From Vespula vulgaris (taxonomy: Eukaryota; Arthropoda; Insecta; Hymenoptera; Vespidae), in the NCBI RefSeq assembly GCF_905475345.1, contig NC_066590.1, positions 5,842,001 to 5,906,000 of the forward strand: a stretch of DNA of 64,000 nt, given 5' to 3'. The notes beneath the pieces are model-generated. The model was given only the letters and a program-made list of their open reading frames with translations. It had not been told where the DNA came from and ran no database searches. The stretch's first letter is position 1. Each line of letters begins with the position of its first letter. Position numbers and translations under genes: made by a program. Of this stretch, positions 1 to 13,461 are shown piece by piece.

Positions 1-1201
1 ATTCGTAAAATAGCGTCCCCGTGTACCTTCCTTTAAAAAGGAAAAGAAAAGAAACGCAGCAGCAGCAGTAGCAGTAGAAGCAGCAACGAGCGAACGAATT
101 CTTTCTTTCCTAAACGTAAAGAGAAATTCGACCCTTAAAAGAAGAGTTACACTCGTAGATCGTTTCATAAACTTGTTAAAATACTCAAACGCATTATTAC
201 ACTAACGCTAAACGTTTCTGTAGTTAAAGAGCAATGAAAAAGAAAAAGAAAAAAGAAAAAATGCAAAGAGAAAAGGAAAGAGAAAGAGAGAGAGAGAGAG
301 AGATAAAAATAGAAATGCCGCTAGCCCTTTTATTTTCCATTGTTTAAGAACAAACAAACTTTGTGCTTTGGGGCAAGCTATGACTGCTTTCCAGATATCG
401 GAGAAAGAAACTGGAAATAATCGTTAAAAACTATGCCAACTGAATCTTACATATTATCTTTTTCGATAAAAGGAAAACATTGTTAATTTATTACATCGAG
501 GGAAATTTATTTCCAGCGGTCTACGACCTTTTAACCTCTTTCTCTTTCTCTGTTCGTTTCATCCTAAAATCTTGAAAGTTATCAAAATTATATAGTGTCT
601 CTTTCGTGAATATAGATATTAAAAAATAGTACAAATTGTTGTCGAAAATAATTTCTTCAAAGACCATTTATGAAACGAGAAATAGAGAAAGAGAGAGAAA
701 TATGTTCTCTATATCGTAAAACGAAACGACGAAACCAAAATTATACGATGTGTGTTGTATACGACTAACAAATGTAGATATAAAAAAATACTACAGATTT
801 TTTTCGAATATTATTTCTTGAAATACAATTTACAAAAGAAAAAAAAAACATTTTACGCAAAAACGAACGATTAATATTCCTTGCCGTGCTATATCGTTTT
901 ACTGTTACTATTCTATGACGTACACGAATTCGACAGAAAGTATTTTAACTTTTTGTCTTAAAATCGCCGAAATTCCGAACGGAGAATAGCAGCTAAACTC
1001 GAAGTGAGGAAAAGCTTTGAGAAGGAGTGGTCCGTCGTCTGTATCTGACAGCCAGCAAGTAAGATGATGATAAACGATACTTGGGAGTCTCATCGACGAA
1101 GTTTCTTAAGAGAATGAAACTTGGTTCAAACAATTTCACATCCAACCCCCTCAACTTCTCCTCGACGGTTTACAAACGTTACGATGAGAACGTAGAACGT
1201 C

Positions 1202-1348
1202 TGCAAGTATAAAGAGAACGAAAGAGAACGAAAGAGAGTGAAAGAGAGAGAAAGAGAAAAAAGAACGAGACAGAGAGAATGAAAGAGAGAGTGAGAGAGA
1301 GAGAGAGAGAAAGAGAGAGTGAAAGAGAGAGTAAGAGAGAAAGAGAGA

Positions 1349-1381
<33 letters not shown>
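1202..1381. repeat. Degenerate GA-rich microsatellite block
   Basis: About 180 bp of GAAC, GAGA and GAAA words end in a clean (GA)n run near 1358-1380. It produces false open frames on both strands (poly-Arg-Glu on plus, poly-Ser-Leu on minus). Confidence 0.9.
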
Positions 1382-1382
<1 letters not shown>

Positions 1383-1496
1383 CACGTAGCCTCTTGATGT
1401 CTCTGGAATTTATAACTTCCGAGAGGATTCGGCCTTGCGAACTTGGAACTTTACCACTACAAGCCTTTCCCATTACGCTAATATGCTGTTATCCAC

Positions 1497-1985
1497 TGAA
1501 GCTCCATTTTCGATAGAGTTTCGGGCGAATTCCTGGAATCCATCGGTGAAAGTAGAAATTACGGGTGGCTTGACGTTTTTCTTCGTAATGCAAACAAATA
1601 GAAGAAAAAAAATAATAATATGTAAATCAGTACGGAAACATCTATTCATTGAAATTTTATTTTCAATGGGATCGAATGAATTTTCGCAATCTATCCATTA
1701 GAGTAGAAATTACGAATAGATTGATATTTTTCGCTACGAATAAAAAAAAATATATATATATCAGTACGGAGAAATATATTAAATGAAACTCCATTTTTGG
1801 GTTGCGTCTGGATTGCGTTCTCTATACGGAGAAACATATTCAATGAAATTCAATTTTCGATAAAATCGAGTGAGCACGTTGAATTCATTGACGAGATTAG
1901 AAATTGCTGGTTGGTCGATTTTATGATGAAAAATGAAAAAGAAAAAGAAAAAAAAATAAGAGTAAATTTATTCACGGAGAGATCT
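1497..1985. repeat. Decayed tandem repeat, about four units of roughly 135-153 bp
   Basis: Units begin with TGAAnnnnATTTT at 1497, 1650, 1784 and 1844. Unit 1 (153 bp) and unit 2 (134 bp) share AGTAGAAATTACG about 50-60 bp in, a TTTTTC..CGTAATG or TTTTTCGCTACGAAT segment, and a TCAGTACGGA end followed by AAACAT or GAAATATATT. Unit 3 is only 60 bp and keeps just the two ends (CTCCATTTT and ATACGGAGAAACATATTCAA), so it has an internal deletion. Unit 4 keeps GAGATTAGAAATTGC and ends near CACGGAGAGATC. Copies differ at many sites, so the array is old. Confidence 0.7.
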
Positions 1986-4900
1986 TAATTACTAATCTTA
2001 TAATTAACGTAGTTATGTGTAATGTGTTATATTGTTTACATTTTACGTCGAATTGAAAATTCTTTCTTATCGTTATTAACGTAAATTAGGTAGGATATAC
2101 ACATATGTACCTAGATATATATGGTTTATAAATTATTTAAACGTTGTTAAAACACAGGTTTGCGAGTGAGAAACTTAAGGGTAGACGATGAAGTTAATAT
2201 TCCACAACGGCGAGAATTCGCTAAAAGCGCCATTTTATCGGGAACAACGGGATCTCGGAGAAAACGGCTTGTTCGTATAATTTAGGAACGTACGCGATAT
2301 ATCGTAACGTTTCACCTAAGTCAACTAAGTTATTCTTGCGATAAGGTAACGGCGAAATTGAGGACAGGCACGTAATACTAGTCGTTATATCTATCCAAAC
2401 GAGTGTCGTTTTATTTTCCTAATTTATATTATGTTTCATCTTGCGATTTAATAAATTATTTAAACGGATAAAACGAAATAATACTTTAACTTCGATGAGA
2501 AGAACGTTGGATAATAATGAACGAACGTAAATGAATAAAACTAATATGTTAAAATAATATATTAAATTTAACACGATAGTAATAAACTGCGTGAAAGATG
2601 CGTATAATTCTCGACGTCTATCTGCTTTGAAGGTCTTACAACGACTGACTCGACCTACGAGGGAAATAGGTAAACATTATCGGGCTCAGCTAATATACAC
2701 TTGGATATTTGTTTACATTAGATTTCCGTTCCCATCTTCGATAATAAACACACTTCAATATATGTATATTATATTCGAGAGTTATAAGATAGTTCTTAGA
2801 ATGTAACAAAAAGTGTATTTAAACTAACACAAAATATTATATTGAATGAAACGCAAAATGACAACAATTGCTTATACGGTTGTTTTTCTTTGTTTTCCGA
2901 TTTCAATTGATCGAACCAATGTTAGATTAAAATTGTAAGATAATAGATATTTGATAGAAACAAAATTATTTTTTTAACCATTATTATATCGATATTCTAA
3001 TCTTTCTATTATTGTAAAACTATCATACGATTAAATTTGATGACTTAAAATCTTATTTTTTCCTCATAATTCATTAAATTTTATTTGAAATTTTTTAAAT
3101 TATAATAACCTACGATTCACTTATTTCAGTATTAAAAAGCCTATCGATAAGAAGAAAGACACAAATATGTTCCTTGCAAATATAGATATATTACAATTCG
3201 TGTGCAAATAGTATGATATAAGGTATAATTAAATCGAAACAATTAAACGATCCCTGTCTATTTCCCTGGGAAATCCTAATAATGTTCATTAATTAATTAT
3301 GCACATTTCAACGAATAAACATTTATTATGATTACGTGTGAAACCCTTCTCGCAACATTAACGTAACCGCTTAAAATACAATACTTGGCATCATGCAGGT
3401 GCGTTCATGGGATCGTTAACCCTTCACCGTGTCCCTGCACCATTATCGTGACGATTAGAGTCCAGATCGTTAGGAGCAAAGTTATTGCGTAACCACGAGA
3501 TACAGTTTCTAGTTCGGGTCCTTCGCAAGGGCTATAGTTTACCCTATGCGATTCGCGCTACTAGCTTTTGCCTCTCGGATCTTCGTTACGTAAACGGAAT
3601 TTCGTCGTGGTAAGAACTTTTCCTAAAACGAATTAACTGTCTATCGAATTTCCCGTGAATTTATCACCGTCCATTTCGGAATAGTACATGGCTGTTTGGT
3701 AGTCTTTAAATTAAATTATAAAAAAAGCAATTAATACGATAGAAAGAGAAAAAAAGAATCGATTTTGAGTAAAAATAAATTGTTATTTATTTATCGAGAC
3801 GATTATATACGTCGATAATGTTTTACAAATTTATACGTATATCATAGATTTTTAATGAATTCAGTCGAATAATTGATTTCTTTCTCTCTTTCTCTCTCTT
3901 TCTCTCATCGTTGAAAATATATCGAAGAAATCTTATTTCCATAACGTAACGCATATCCGACAGCACGTAGAAAAATTTGGTAACCCACGAGCTTCCTTAA
4001 TATTTCTTATATCGTTTGCTCCTGACGATATTATTAAATTTCCACGCACGTCCGAGGGAGAGCACGTAAGAAAATTTATTTCACGGTCGACGAACTGCGA
4101 GAGCTTTCGTCGCGGCTTCCACAGTGCTAAAAGGAGAACGAGGACGAAGGATCCTTCCTTTTTCACCTGCTAAAGAAAGAACCTAAAACCGTATGAGAAT
4201 CGAAAAGTCTTCATTTCCAAGATGAAGAGGAAGAGGAAGACAGAGAGAAAGAGAGAGAGATAGAAGAAAGTATCTCTTTTCTATGTGAACATCTCATCTT
4301 TCTACGAAAAGACGACAAAAGGTCTGGATTTTTTGGAATCTAAAGAGATCCGATGACATTTCTCGAGGGAACTCAACATCCAATATGAATGCCGGATGTC
4401 TTTCGTGCAGGACAAAAAATGAAGAGGAACGAAATATATTCCTTTGCGCTTTTCTTTTTCCTCAATCGATTATTTGCGATTACGAAAGTTACAGACAATT
4501 TTTTATTATATATACTTTCAATCCTTTGTTCGACAGGATCTTTTTTATTATTAATATAAAAAAAAGAGAATTAATTATATCTCAATACAATCTTAACGCT
4601 ATTTCGAATAAACGTACAGATTATTTGCGAAGATGATGTTTTTTTTCTTTCTCTCTCTCTCTCTTTTTTTTTATTGTTTCCATCCTTTATCTTCCTCTTT
4701 TTATTCAACCGATCGTTTACGTTCCACAGCGGAGACCGATTTTTCTCGATTTTATCGCGGGAACGCGGTCAAAACGCATATCACGGTCGAAGTGCGTTCA
4801 ACCTCGCAATCTCGCTACCACCACCGTCCATCCGGAAATCCATTTTGCCGGCGAATTTACGGAGACCGACGTGGTAAAAGAAAAAAAAATAATAATAAAA

Positions 4901-6700
4901 AATAGAAGAAAAAAAGAGACAAAAAAAACACGAAAAAAGCGTCGTAACGCTCTTAATTTAATTGCCGCGTAGTAGTAGAGAGAAAATTACGAGGTCGCGA
5001 ATGAAACGAAGAAAAAACGAAATAACGATGAGAGTCTAATAAGAAATATATGATTTAAACGAGAGAAAACATCGAATTTTTATTTTATACAAATGTACCT
5101 TTCTATAAGGTATTAATCCTAAAGATAAATCGACAGATAATCTATCAAATCATCGATATTTATACGAATATTTCTTACGAATAATTTCGATGGAAGCGTT
5201 ATTTTTATTACATCGAATCCGGCGTTTGAAAATGTAATCGCTTTGCATACAAAAAAGGAACATAGAAAATAGAAAAACATAAATAAAAAATAAATGATAA
5301 TAAAAAAAAAAAATACAAAAATACCATCGATAACGACGAAAAGTTCAACGAATTCGAATGATGCCGCGCGATGATATCGTTGTGTACGGGAAATGGCGAT
5401 ATTTTAGACATGAAAGCATATCGAGTGTTATGTCTTAAAGATAACGAATGTGATTGAAATAGCACACGCGTGTGTGTATCTGAATCAGCTGATAAGATTC
5501 GAGTTCCAAGAAGAACAGTTAAGCACGTTTCGCAATCTCTAGCATTGTACAAATTGCAATGTCGTATCAATCGTCGGCAACTTAGTTGGTAACCAGATGA
5601 CCAAAATCGGATGACTCAAAAGTTGTCAATTTCATATGGATCGTCGATACATATCGATTCGACATTGACAGACGGATAAATATAAAAGACGTGGATTATA
5701 CCATATCGATAAGGTTTCATCGAATATTCTCAAAATGTCGGACAACTAAACATTGTAATTTTGTGCAAAAAAAAAAAAAGAAAAAAAATATATTACTAAA
5801 TATTAAAATACTCTATAAAATTCAATTGTACGCATTTGTCACGCATGTCCTTTAAGGAATTACCAGAACAAGGGGTTAAAAGCAGTTGCGAGATATTAAC
5901 GAGAGAGATATCCAAGAAAATGGCTTGGTTATTAATATACGTACCACTTGAGAACCACCAAAGGACACATTAAACATGCGTCTGTCAAGATCAAGAGCAA
6001 CCATATATTTCATTATACGAGCGAATTCATCATACATTCGAACTAATTAGACTGAAACGTTAGACTCTAACGTGTAACGTTATACCCGAGAGTTTAACGT
6101 TATAACGATGATGATTCACGAACTCTGGAAAACGAAGAAAATCGTTCGTGCCTCTCGTAAGGTAAGTACGTTGAAATCCGCTCTTCACCTCTTCACTTAA
6201 ATTAAAAAAGTTTTGGCTCGGGGAAATCGAATGTAACGATCGGCTCGAAAGAACTTTCCTTTTTCTTAACTCGTGAAACGAACGCGGATTCGTGCACACT
6301 AATCTAATGGGTAACGTTTCTTTCTTTATGTTTTTTTTTCTTTCTTTTTTCTTTTTAATCGTGGATATCACCGCTCAAACTTTTCTTTTCTTATGCGTCA
6401 ACGAAGTTGATGATATTTTTGAGTCGGATGTACTTTAATCCGAGCGATTATGGTGCAAACGTTTTAAAACGGTTGAGAAAATATACGAGAGAAATTATAA
6501 TCTGTCGCGAGACTTTTTTCCTTTTTCTTTTTCTTTTTCTTTTTCTTTTTTTCTGACTCTCCATTATTTTCAGTATTAAATCTAATATCTTTCACTTCGT
6601 TCGAGAGTTCGTTAAATCTTCAGAACGATGATGCCGTTAAATTTTTTTTCATCGTCTAGTGAATAATCGAGATTAAAAAAGAATTCTCAAGTTAGAAATT
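1986..6700. other. Gene-free AT-rich DNA
   Basis: I find no exon with matching splice sites. The minus-strand open frame 3933-4166 follows a plausible acceptor (TTTCTTTAGCAG at 4178-4167) and begins with a hydrophobic run, but has no family resemblance. The stretch also holds a TATAAAAG word at 5681-5688, a DRE-type TATCGATA at 5704-5711 and an imperfect inverted repeat at 5841-5981. Likely intron or flank of the M8 gene. Confidence 0.6.
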
Positions 6701-6732
6701 AAACGAGTTAAAGTGATTCGTCGCGTTTACGA

Positions 6733-6784
6733 GAGAAAGAAAGAAAGAAAGAAAGAAAGAAAAAAGATAGAGAGATAAAGAGAG

Positions 6785-6823
<39 letters not shown>
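6733..6823. repeat. Compound (GAAA)n-(GA)n microsatellite
   Basis: (GAAA)n occupies about 6733-6762 and (GA)n about 6796-6822, with degenerate purine sequence between. Confidence 0.9.
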
Positions 6824-6826
<3 letters not shown>

Positions 6827-9078
6827 TCTCTTAGTGCGTTGGCTCGTTGACACTAATTGTTCCATCGTGATACCAGCACACTCAAAGCTCCAATCACAGT
6901 CGTGATTCATCTTAAGAGCCTCTCGTGTTTCGTGATTAAATACCGCTCCGATTACATCACCGATCTCCCTATTATTATCTCGCACGATATCTCTTGCATC
7001 TAACGATTTATAAATAACAAAAACTTTCTACTATTCGAACAAATATGCAAATTGAAAATGTTCCACTACTATATCTTTCTAACAAAATATTTATTATATG
7101 TGTGAATATGAGTCAAATATATACATTAAAAATAAACCGTGTCCGTGTCGCTTGAAAAATTTCGAAAACCTCGTACATATAATTAGCTGTTCCACCATTT
7201 GTGCACGTAATTAATGCTAGTTAATTGGGAGCGTGGTAAAATAAAGAAGAAAAAAGTAAGCGTTTCATTATGCCATCACGTCACGATTGGTGGCCTCGCG
7301 AACATTTCCGCGCTTCCTTCGCAAACCACACACATTGGTGCTTCTAGTAGAGGCACGGTGAAAGTAATCGTGCATCGTAAAAGTCAAGTTGAATGGCATG
7401 GGAATATGCAGGTGACTGCAAACGGAATGCAATGGCACCGCCTCACACTGTCGACGAGAATTCTTTTGTCAGATCCTTTCTCTCTTTTTCTCTTTCTCTC
7501 TTTCTTTTTCTTTTACTATTTTTCTCTGTCGGATTCGCTGTAACACAAATTAGACGAAACGTCATTGCGGAATTTCAATCCTGATCACGTAAATTTTCAA
7601 CTATACATCGTGCACTGTTTTTCTTCTGCAATACAATAATATCTTCCGTATTCTCTTTCTCTCTCTCATTCTTTCTATTTCTCTATCTATCCATCTAGCT
7701 TGCTATTTCTCCTATAGAAACATTGAATCTTTTATAACTTTAACCTACTTTCTAAGTTTATAACTTCTCGTCTACCATTACTACCATATTAATATACTAT
7801 TACATTATATTCATTCCGTATATTTATATATTATTTATATATCACATTTTCATATGATTATTATATACTTATATATCATTATTATAATTACAATAAGAAA
7901 TTATTGAAGGTGGTCAATCCCTAGGATATTCAGGATCTTGGAGGACCAATTTCGCAAAGCTATTTCGAAGAATTCTCGAGAGAGAATCTCGAAAGAGCTC
8001 AAGAAGACAAGTGGAAGAGATATAGGGGGAAATTCGTATGGTTTTCTTTTCTTTTACTTTTTTCTCCCTTTTTCTTTTCCTTTTTTTAGAAAACTTTTCA
8101 TCGCGACTGCGTTCATAATGTATGCAGAGAACTCGCAGTAGTGCTTTCTCTCTCTTTCTCTCTCTCTTTCTTTCTTTTTTTTTCTGTATGTCTGTCCCTC
8201 TTGCACGCTTTGCTAAGAGTGTCTGTGGAATATAGTGTCGGAGCTTTTAACGTTTTTGTGGTGGTCGCTCTCACGCTCGCTGACAAGTCGAGAGAATAAA
8301 AAGAAGAAAGTAGGTCTCCAACGAGGAATTACCTAAAGACTGACTCGTCGATGATGTCTCGACGTATTTCTACAAGTACTAGTACCATCATCGCCACTAC
8401 TACCACTATTACTGCTACTACTGTTGAATTGGATTACTGAGCTAAAACTTTGGCCCTTTTCCTTCCCCATTTCTCTATCTAACACAACGTACACGGCTTT
8501 CGAGCTTTGCTACGATCGAAAGGATAACATTTACTCACGGAATTACTTGATTTAGACGGAAAGCTACCAGCACCTAGTATATCCTTATCGAGTGTACACC
8601 AACGAATTAGAGATAACGATCTGAAGAATAAAAGAATAGTATATATAAAAAAAACAATGATATAAGTATATATATATATTTAAAAAAAAATGGAAATAAA
8701 AATAATAATAATAAAATAATAAATCGAACAAAGGGATGTAAAACGTATTATAATAAATAGATTAATATGCAGAACTACGTAAATCAAGCGAAAGGTATTC
8801 GACATAAAAATGCAAATGAATGTCGAAAAAATTCGATCGACCATGGCTCGTGATTCAATTACGTCAGATCGTGTAAGCGTTAAGAAGTAGCTATACCATA
8901 GGCATTAGAGAGAAAGAGAGAAAAAGAGAAAAAGAGAAATAGAAAAAGAAGGAGAGAAAGAGAGGAAAGCTACCAGTGGAGCGACGTAAATTTATCATGT
9001 CGTGCAAATCTCGTAACAACTATTACGAAGAGCGAGATAAAAGGTGGTTGAAAAGGGCAAGCAAAATAGGAAAATAGA

Positions 9079-9119
9079 AAGGAAGGAAGAAGGAAGGAAG
9101 GAAGGAAGGAAGGAAGGAA
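9079..9119. repeat. (GAAG)n microsatellite
   Basis: About ten GGAA tetramers with one interruption. Confidence 0.9.
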
Positions 9120-10087
9120 ATAGGGACGGTACAGGTGGGAGAAGCAATTACCAGAGTCGTTTCGACTCGATTAACGCAAGTCACGGGCCACACTTTGGCG
9201 ATCCTCTTTGAAGGATTTGCTCCTTTTCCTTCTTTATCGGCCTACCGAGTAAGTAGACTGGTCGCTTCGTTAGTTCAAAAACTATAATACCTTCGTTCAG
9301 ATTTACCTCATCTTTCCTCTTACTTACCGTTTTTCTTACACTTTTACCCGCTCGACTCTCGAGAGTATCTTAATAATCCCTACCTACCTAGCTACCTACC
9401 AACCTACCCCACTTCTTGCTTCGGGTGATTCTCCTCCTGTCTACGATCAGATAAAGCGATCGTCGAAGTTCGTTAGAAAGTTGAACGACAGCTTGGTATT
9501 GTTTAAAAAAGCAATAGGAAAGTTTCCTTCATTAGCAGAGCCGTTGGAAGGCGTTGAGGCCACCCCGAAAGCGAAACTTGCGGGTAGTTGGAAAAGTAGC
9601 GTAATTTCTGCCAATTCCCACCCGTCTATACGGCTTCTTTCTCTCCCACTCTTTCTTTCTCCCTTTCTCTCTCTCGATACACAAATACACACACAAAGAC
9701 TCTGGAAATTCATGCCTTGCTCCCTTGCTACTCCTCTCTCTCTACCTTTAGCACGAATCACCCACACGAACGTATTCTCCCAAGTGGTCGAGTTCGTTAT
9801 TTAACTGGTAAATAAACTGGACGATTAACGGGTTACCGAGTTAGTTGTATATTTACACTCCTCGAAGCACCCCATTTCGTCCCTTTCGACACTATTACAC
9901 AGAACCATGTTTTCGACCGTCCTTTATAACTTCCTTCTCTCTTTCTCTCTCTCTTAGACACACACTCACACACATAGATGCAGATTCTCCAAGCTGAATT
10001 AACTTACGATCTATCGAAGGGTCAAAATGGAGTTCTATTAGGATGTTTTTTGAAATACTTGAGAATGGTAATGAATGAATATCTACA

Positions 10088-10090
<3 letters not shown>

Positions 10091-10131
<41 letters not shown>
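10091..10131. repeat. (TC)n microsatellite
   Basis: About twenty near-perfect TC dimers. Confidence 0.95.
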
Positions 10132-10134
<3 letters not shown>

Positions 10135-10936
10135 CATGCGTACTACTTATATCTTTCCTTTTACCCGATCATAATCGATCGAAAAGCATTAACGTCTAGG
10201 TTAGATAGGACTCAGTAACTTGATACGGACTTCGAAGTAACGATGTTGGATTTAGCTGCGTAATGTAATTAGCAATAGAGATAAGCCGTGTACGAATATT
10301 ACCTGCTTAATGTACGATCGCAATGGTTATAAATTTAGCTAGTAATCGCTCCCAGGCATTCGCCCTAGTAGAATGCAATTCGCATCGAAGTAAACACCGA
10401 CTGAAACGTACGAATAAAATCGAAAAAGAAAGAAAGAGGGAGAGATAAAAAGAGAGAAAAAGAGAATTGAAAAGAATTGAAGAAAAGGAAAATGCAAAGA
10501 AGTGGATATGATAGTTAATAGGAGAATAGTTATGTGAAATTTACATGGGTAAGCGTAAAGGACCAATTAGGGAACGGAATTTGTAATGAAAAAAAGAAAA
10601 AAAGAACAGAAAGCGAACGAACTCGTGCTCTATCGTGTTTTTTTTTTTTCTTTTTCTCTCTCTTCTTCCTTTGACGTTCACGCGTTTTAATGTGCTAAGC
10701 GTTGAAAAACCCGAAACTGGACGATGTTTTATGCACGTCTGTCAAACACCAAAACCATTATACACCATCAACGGCTCATACATTTGCACTTTGAGCTCAG
10801 GTTTCTACGAACACTTCGAAATTCGTATCGGCTTTCCGACCGTAAGTTATCGTACGCTGGAAGCTCTCGGAATGTTTTAAAAAGGTTCCCTTCCCGTCCT
10901 CTACATTTTTTTTTAAACCTTCCCTCGACACGATTT

Positions 10937-10959
10937 CGATCGATCGATCGATCGATCGA
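10937..10959. repeat. (CGAT)n microsatellite
   Basis: Nearly six uninterrupted CGAT tetramers. The unit is self-complementary, so the run can fold back on itself. Confidence 0.9.
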
Positions 10960-13026
10960 CCAACTTGCTTTCGAAAAATCCAACTAAAATCAAATAAAAT
11001 ATGTGCATAGTGGAAGAATAATTCTACCATTTCTTTTTTCTTTTCCTTTTTCCTTTTTCTTTTTTTTTTTTTTTAACAATAAAAATCAAATCATTTCGTA
11101 TTCAAAATCTACGAGAATATCTAATTGGAATAAAATGCTTTAGATAGTTTTTCGGGGCAAGTGTTTAATCCCAACCATCGAAAACGAGCTTTCCCAGACT
11201 TTTCGCGAGAAAAAAAAGAAAAAACGAGGAATATAACTTCGTTCAACCACATAGGAATTCTATTAGGCGCAATTTTCGTCGTATCCTTCGTTCCGCTCGC
11301 TTCGGGTATTAACGCGAAAGTTTGCCCTAAACCGTTGAAGGGTGCACACGCTATACTCTCGTTGCGCTCTGATGTCGAGAGTTAAGCGCTTCTATCCATG
11401 CTCCGCATTACTTCTAAAGAGAAATATAATAAATTGCCAATCCTACGTCGGATCCATTGAATTTCGGTTTGCCTCCTATTCGCGAAAGGAAAAAAAATAA
11501 AAATAAAAAAGAAAAACCACACACAGACAAACAAATAATAGATTAACAAGAACGACAATGACAGATTTTAAACTGTGCACGGAATCGATTGAAGAACTTT
11601 CACCGAAATGAAATTCGAACTTCATTATTTTGTATTCTTTTCTTTCCTCCCTTTTTCTTCCTATCCTCGTACTATTCGCTTGACTTTAATTAACTTCCGT
11701 CATCTAACAAGAGAAGTAGAATAGATTTATTTAAGACGCGCACGAAAACTATCAGAGGGATATATAAACGAGATCCTGATTTATATTTCATCCCTCTCTA
11801 CTATTATTTTCCTCGTCTATCTAAACTGCCATTTTAAAGTAGAATACAATCACTGGCTATCCATCTTACGTTAAACGATGGAATAAATTACGTCCATTAG
11901 ATTAACCACACGACACGTTAGCACGTCCATCGATGTACATACCTACATATGTATCTATGTATGTATACGTATGTATATATATATACATATCTTATGTATA
12001 CCGTAGAGTATGTAACTTTTATGTGGCATGATATTCGACATTTGCGTTATGAGAAATACTTCCTTCGAACGTTATAACGTGTAACGAGATAATGAAAATT
12101 TAACGAGATTCGTAAAGAGAAAATAAAAGGAGAGAAAAAAGAAAAAAAGGGGAAAAAAAAGATAGATATTTGTACGTAACATCCCATGTCTATATCTAGA
12201 ATTCGATGCACGGAAAATGTAGAAACGTCGTTTGCTATCATCGAAGTTTTGTACAAAAAGAACTATCGGCGATTGCCATCAAGCACCTCCAAGTTTTTGA
12301 GGATGCGTGATAAAATTTTCAGAAGATCGGGATGATAGAGAAAGAGAGAGAGAGAAAGAGACAGAAAAAGAGAGAGAGAGGAAGAAAGAGAGAGTTAGTT
12401 TCTATTGGACTTGAATGTTCTGAGTCGATCGACTCCCGCGAGAGAGAAACGAACTAGTCGATTGGCGAACGCGCGATATCGGTGAATTCATCCGTACTTG
12501 GTTAATTCCATTCGCTTTTTTCTCATTCACCGGTGTACGAGCGACACGGGATTAATTATCGGTAACGAGAGAACGTGATTAATCGGTCGATGCGACGGGC
12601 CGCAGCTGTACGCGCGAAGAACAGAGAGAGAGAGAGAGTGAATGAAAGAGAGGAGAGAGAGATGCAGGAGAAAATTCGAACGCACTGTTGTAATTCTCAT
12701 CCACGATATTTCTGGTCGTATGCGTGTCGAGAATCGAGTTTAAAAGTTCCTCATCCACCCCTTTTTCACCCTCCTCCTAACCCCGCGGTAAAACGCCTCG
12801 AGCTTCCTATATAAATTGACATCGATCGATTTCGATAATGTTACTCGTTTAAATTGTTATTATTATCGCAATACGTTCGAGTTGTCTGAGAAAAAAGACA
12901 AGGAGAGAAATAAAAATAGAGAGAGAGAGAGGTAAAAAGCAATATATGATATATTTCATTTGACGAGTAGATTAATTTCGAACATTATATTATTAACGTG
13001 AATGAAAAAATTTAGCGGCAAAATAC

Positions 13027-13027
13027 G

Positions 13028-13055
<28 letters not shown>
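13027..13055. repeat. (AT)n microsatellite
   Basis: About fourteen uninterrupted AT dimers in very AT-rich DNA. Confidence 0.9.
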
Positions 13056-13059
<4 letters not shown>

Positions 13060-13416
13060 CCATATCATTCTAAGGATAAATATTATACCAATGTTTTCCA
13101 ATAAAATTCAAATAAATTTTGCGAATGTTAAAGCGCTAAATAAAGATACTATATTATTTTTGTAAGACAGTTGTTTATTAGTAATATTATTTGTAAATGT
13201 TGCAGTAAATACGAATACCGAGAGGAAAAGAAAAACAAACAAAAAAAAAAAATACGACTGGCAACATTTCTGCTGGTTAAAGCGATAAAGGTTAAAAATG
13301 CAAGGATGTGTCATGAGCGAGGATGGATCATCATGAATTGTTATTAGCTTTTTTCTACTTATACATTCAGTATTCATAGATAATATTATTTATCTTCTTT
13401 TATTAATTAATTTATT

Positions 13417-13425
13417 ATAATAATA

Positions 13426-13460
<35 letters not shown>

Positions 13461-13461
13461 C
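13417..13461. repeat. Interrupted (ATT)n tract
   Basis: ATT/ATA triplets with single-base interruptions. Confidence 0.8.

Larger units (their letters stand above)
6824..13026. other. Gene-free stretch with exon-like fragments
   Basis: Mostly AT-rich with purine and pyrimidine tracts. Two protein-like fragments, 7347-7411 and 10700-10841 on the plus strand, have usable donors but no recognised domain. A 14-bp palindrome GAGTCGATCGACTC lies at 12422-12435 beside other regulatory-looking, less AT-rich DNA (12420-12610). Confidence 0.55.

Noticed and set aside
3933..4166. Minus-strand frame after an acceptor-like TTTAGCAG, hydrophobic start
   Set aside because: Starts at GTG, no family resemblance, no conserved residues of the M8 gene.
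5681..5749. TATAAAAG with an ATG 54 bp downstream and a DRE word between
   Set aside because: The frame closes after four codons (MSDN), and such words are common by chance in DNA this AT-rich.
7347..7411. Plus-strand exon-like stretch reading RGTVKVIVHRKSQ and onward before a GTGACT donor
   Set aside because: The acceptor is weak and nothing supports coding beyond composition.
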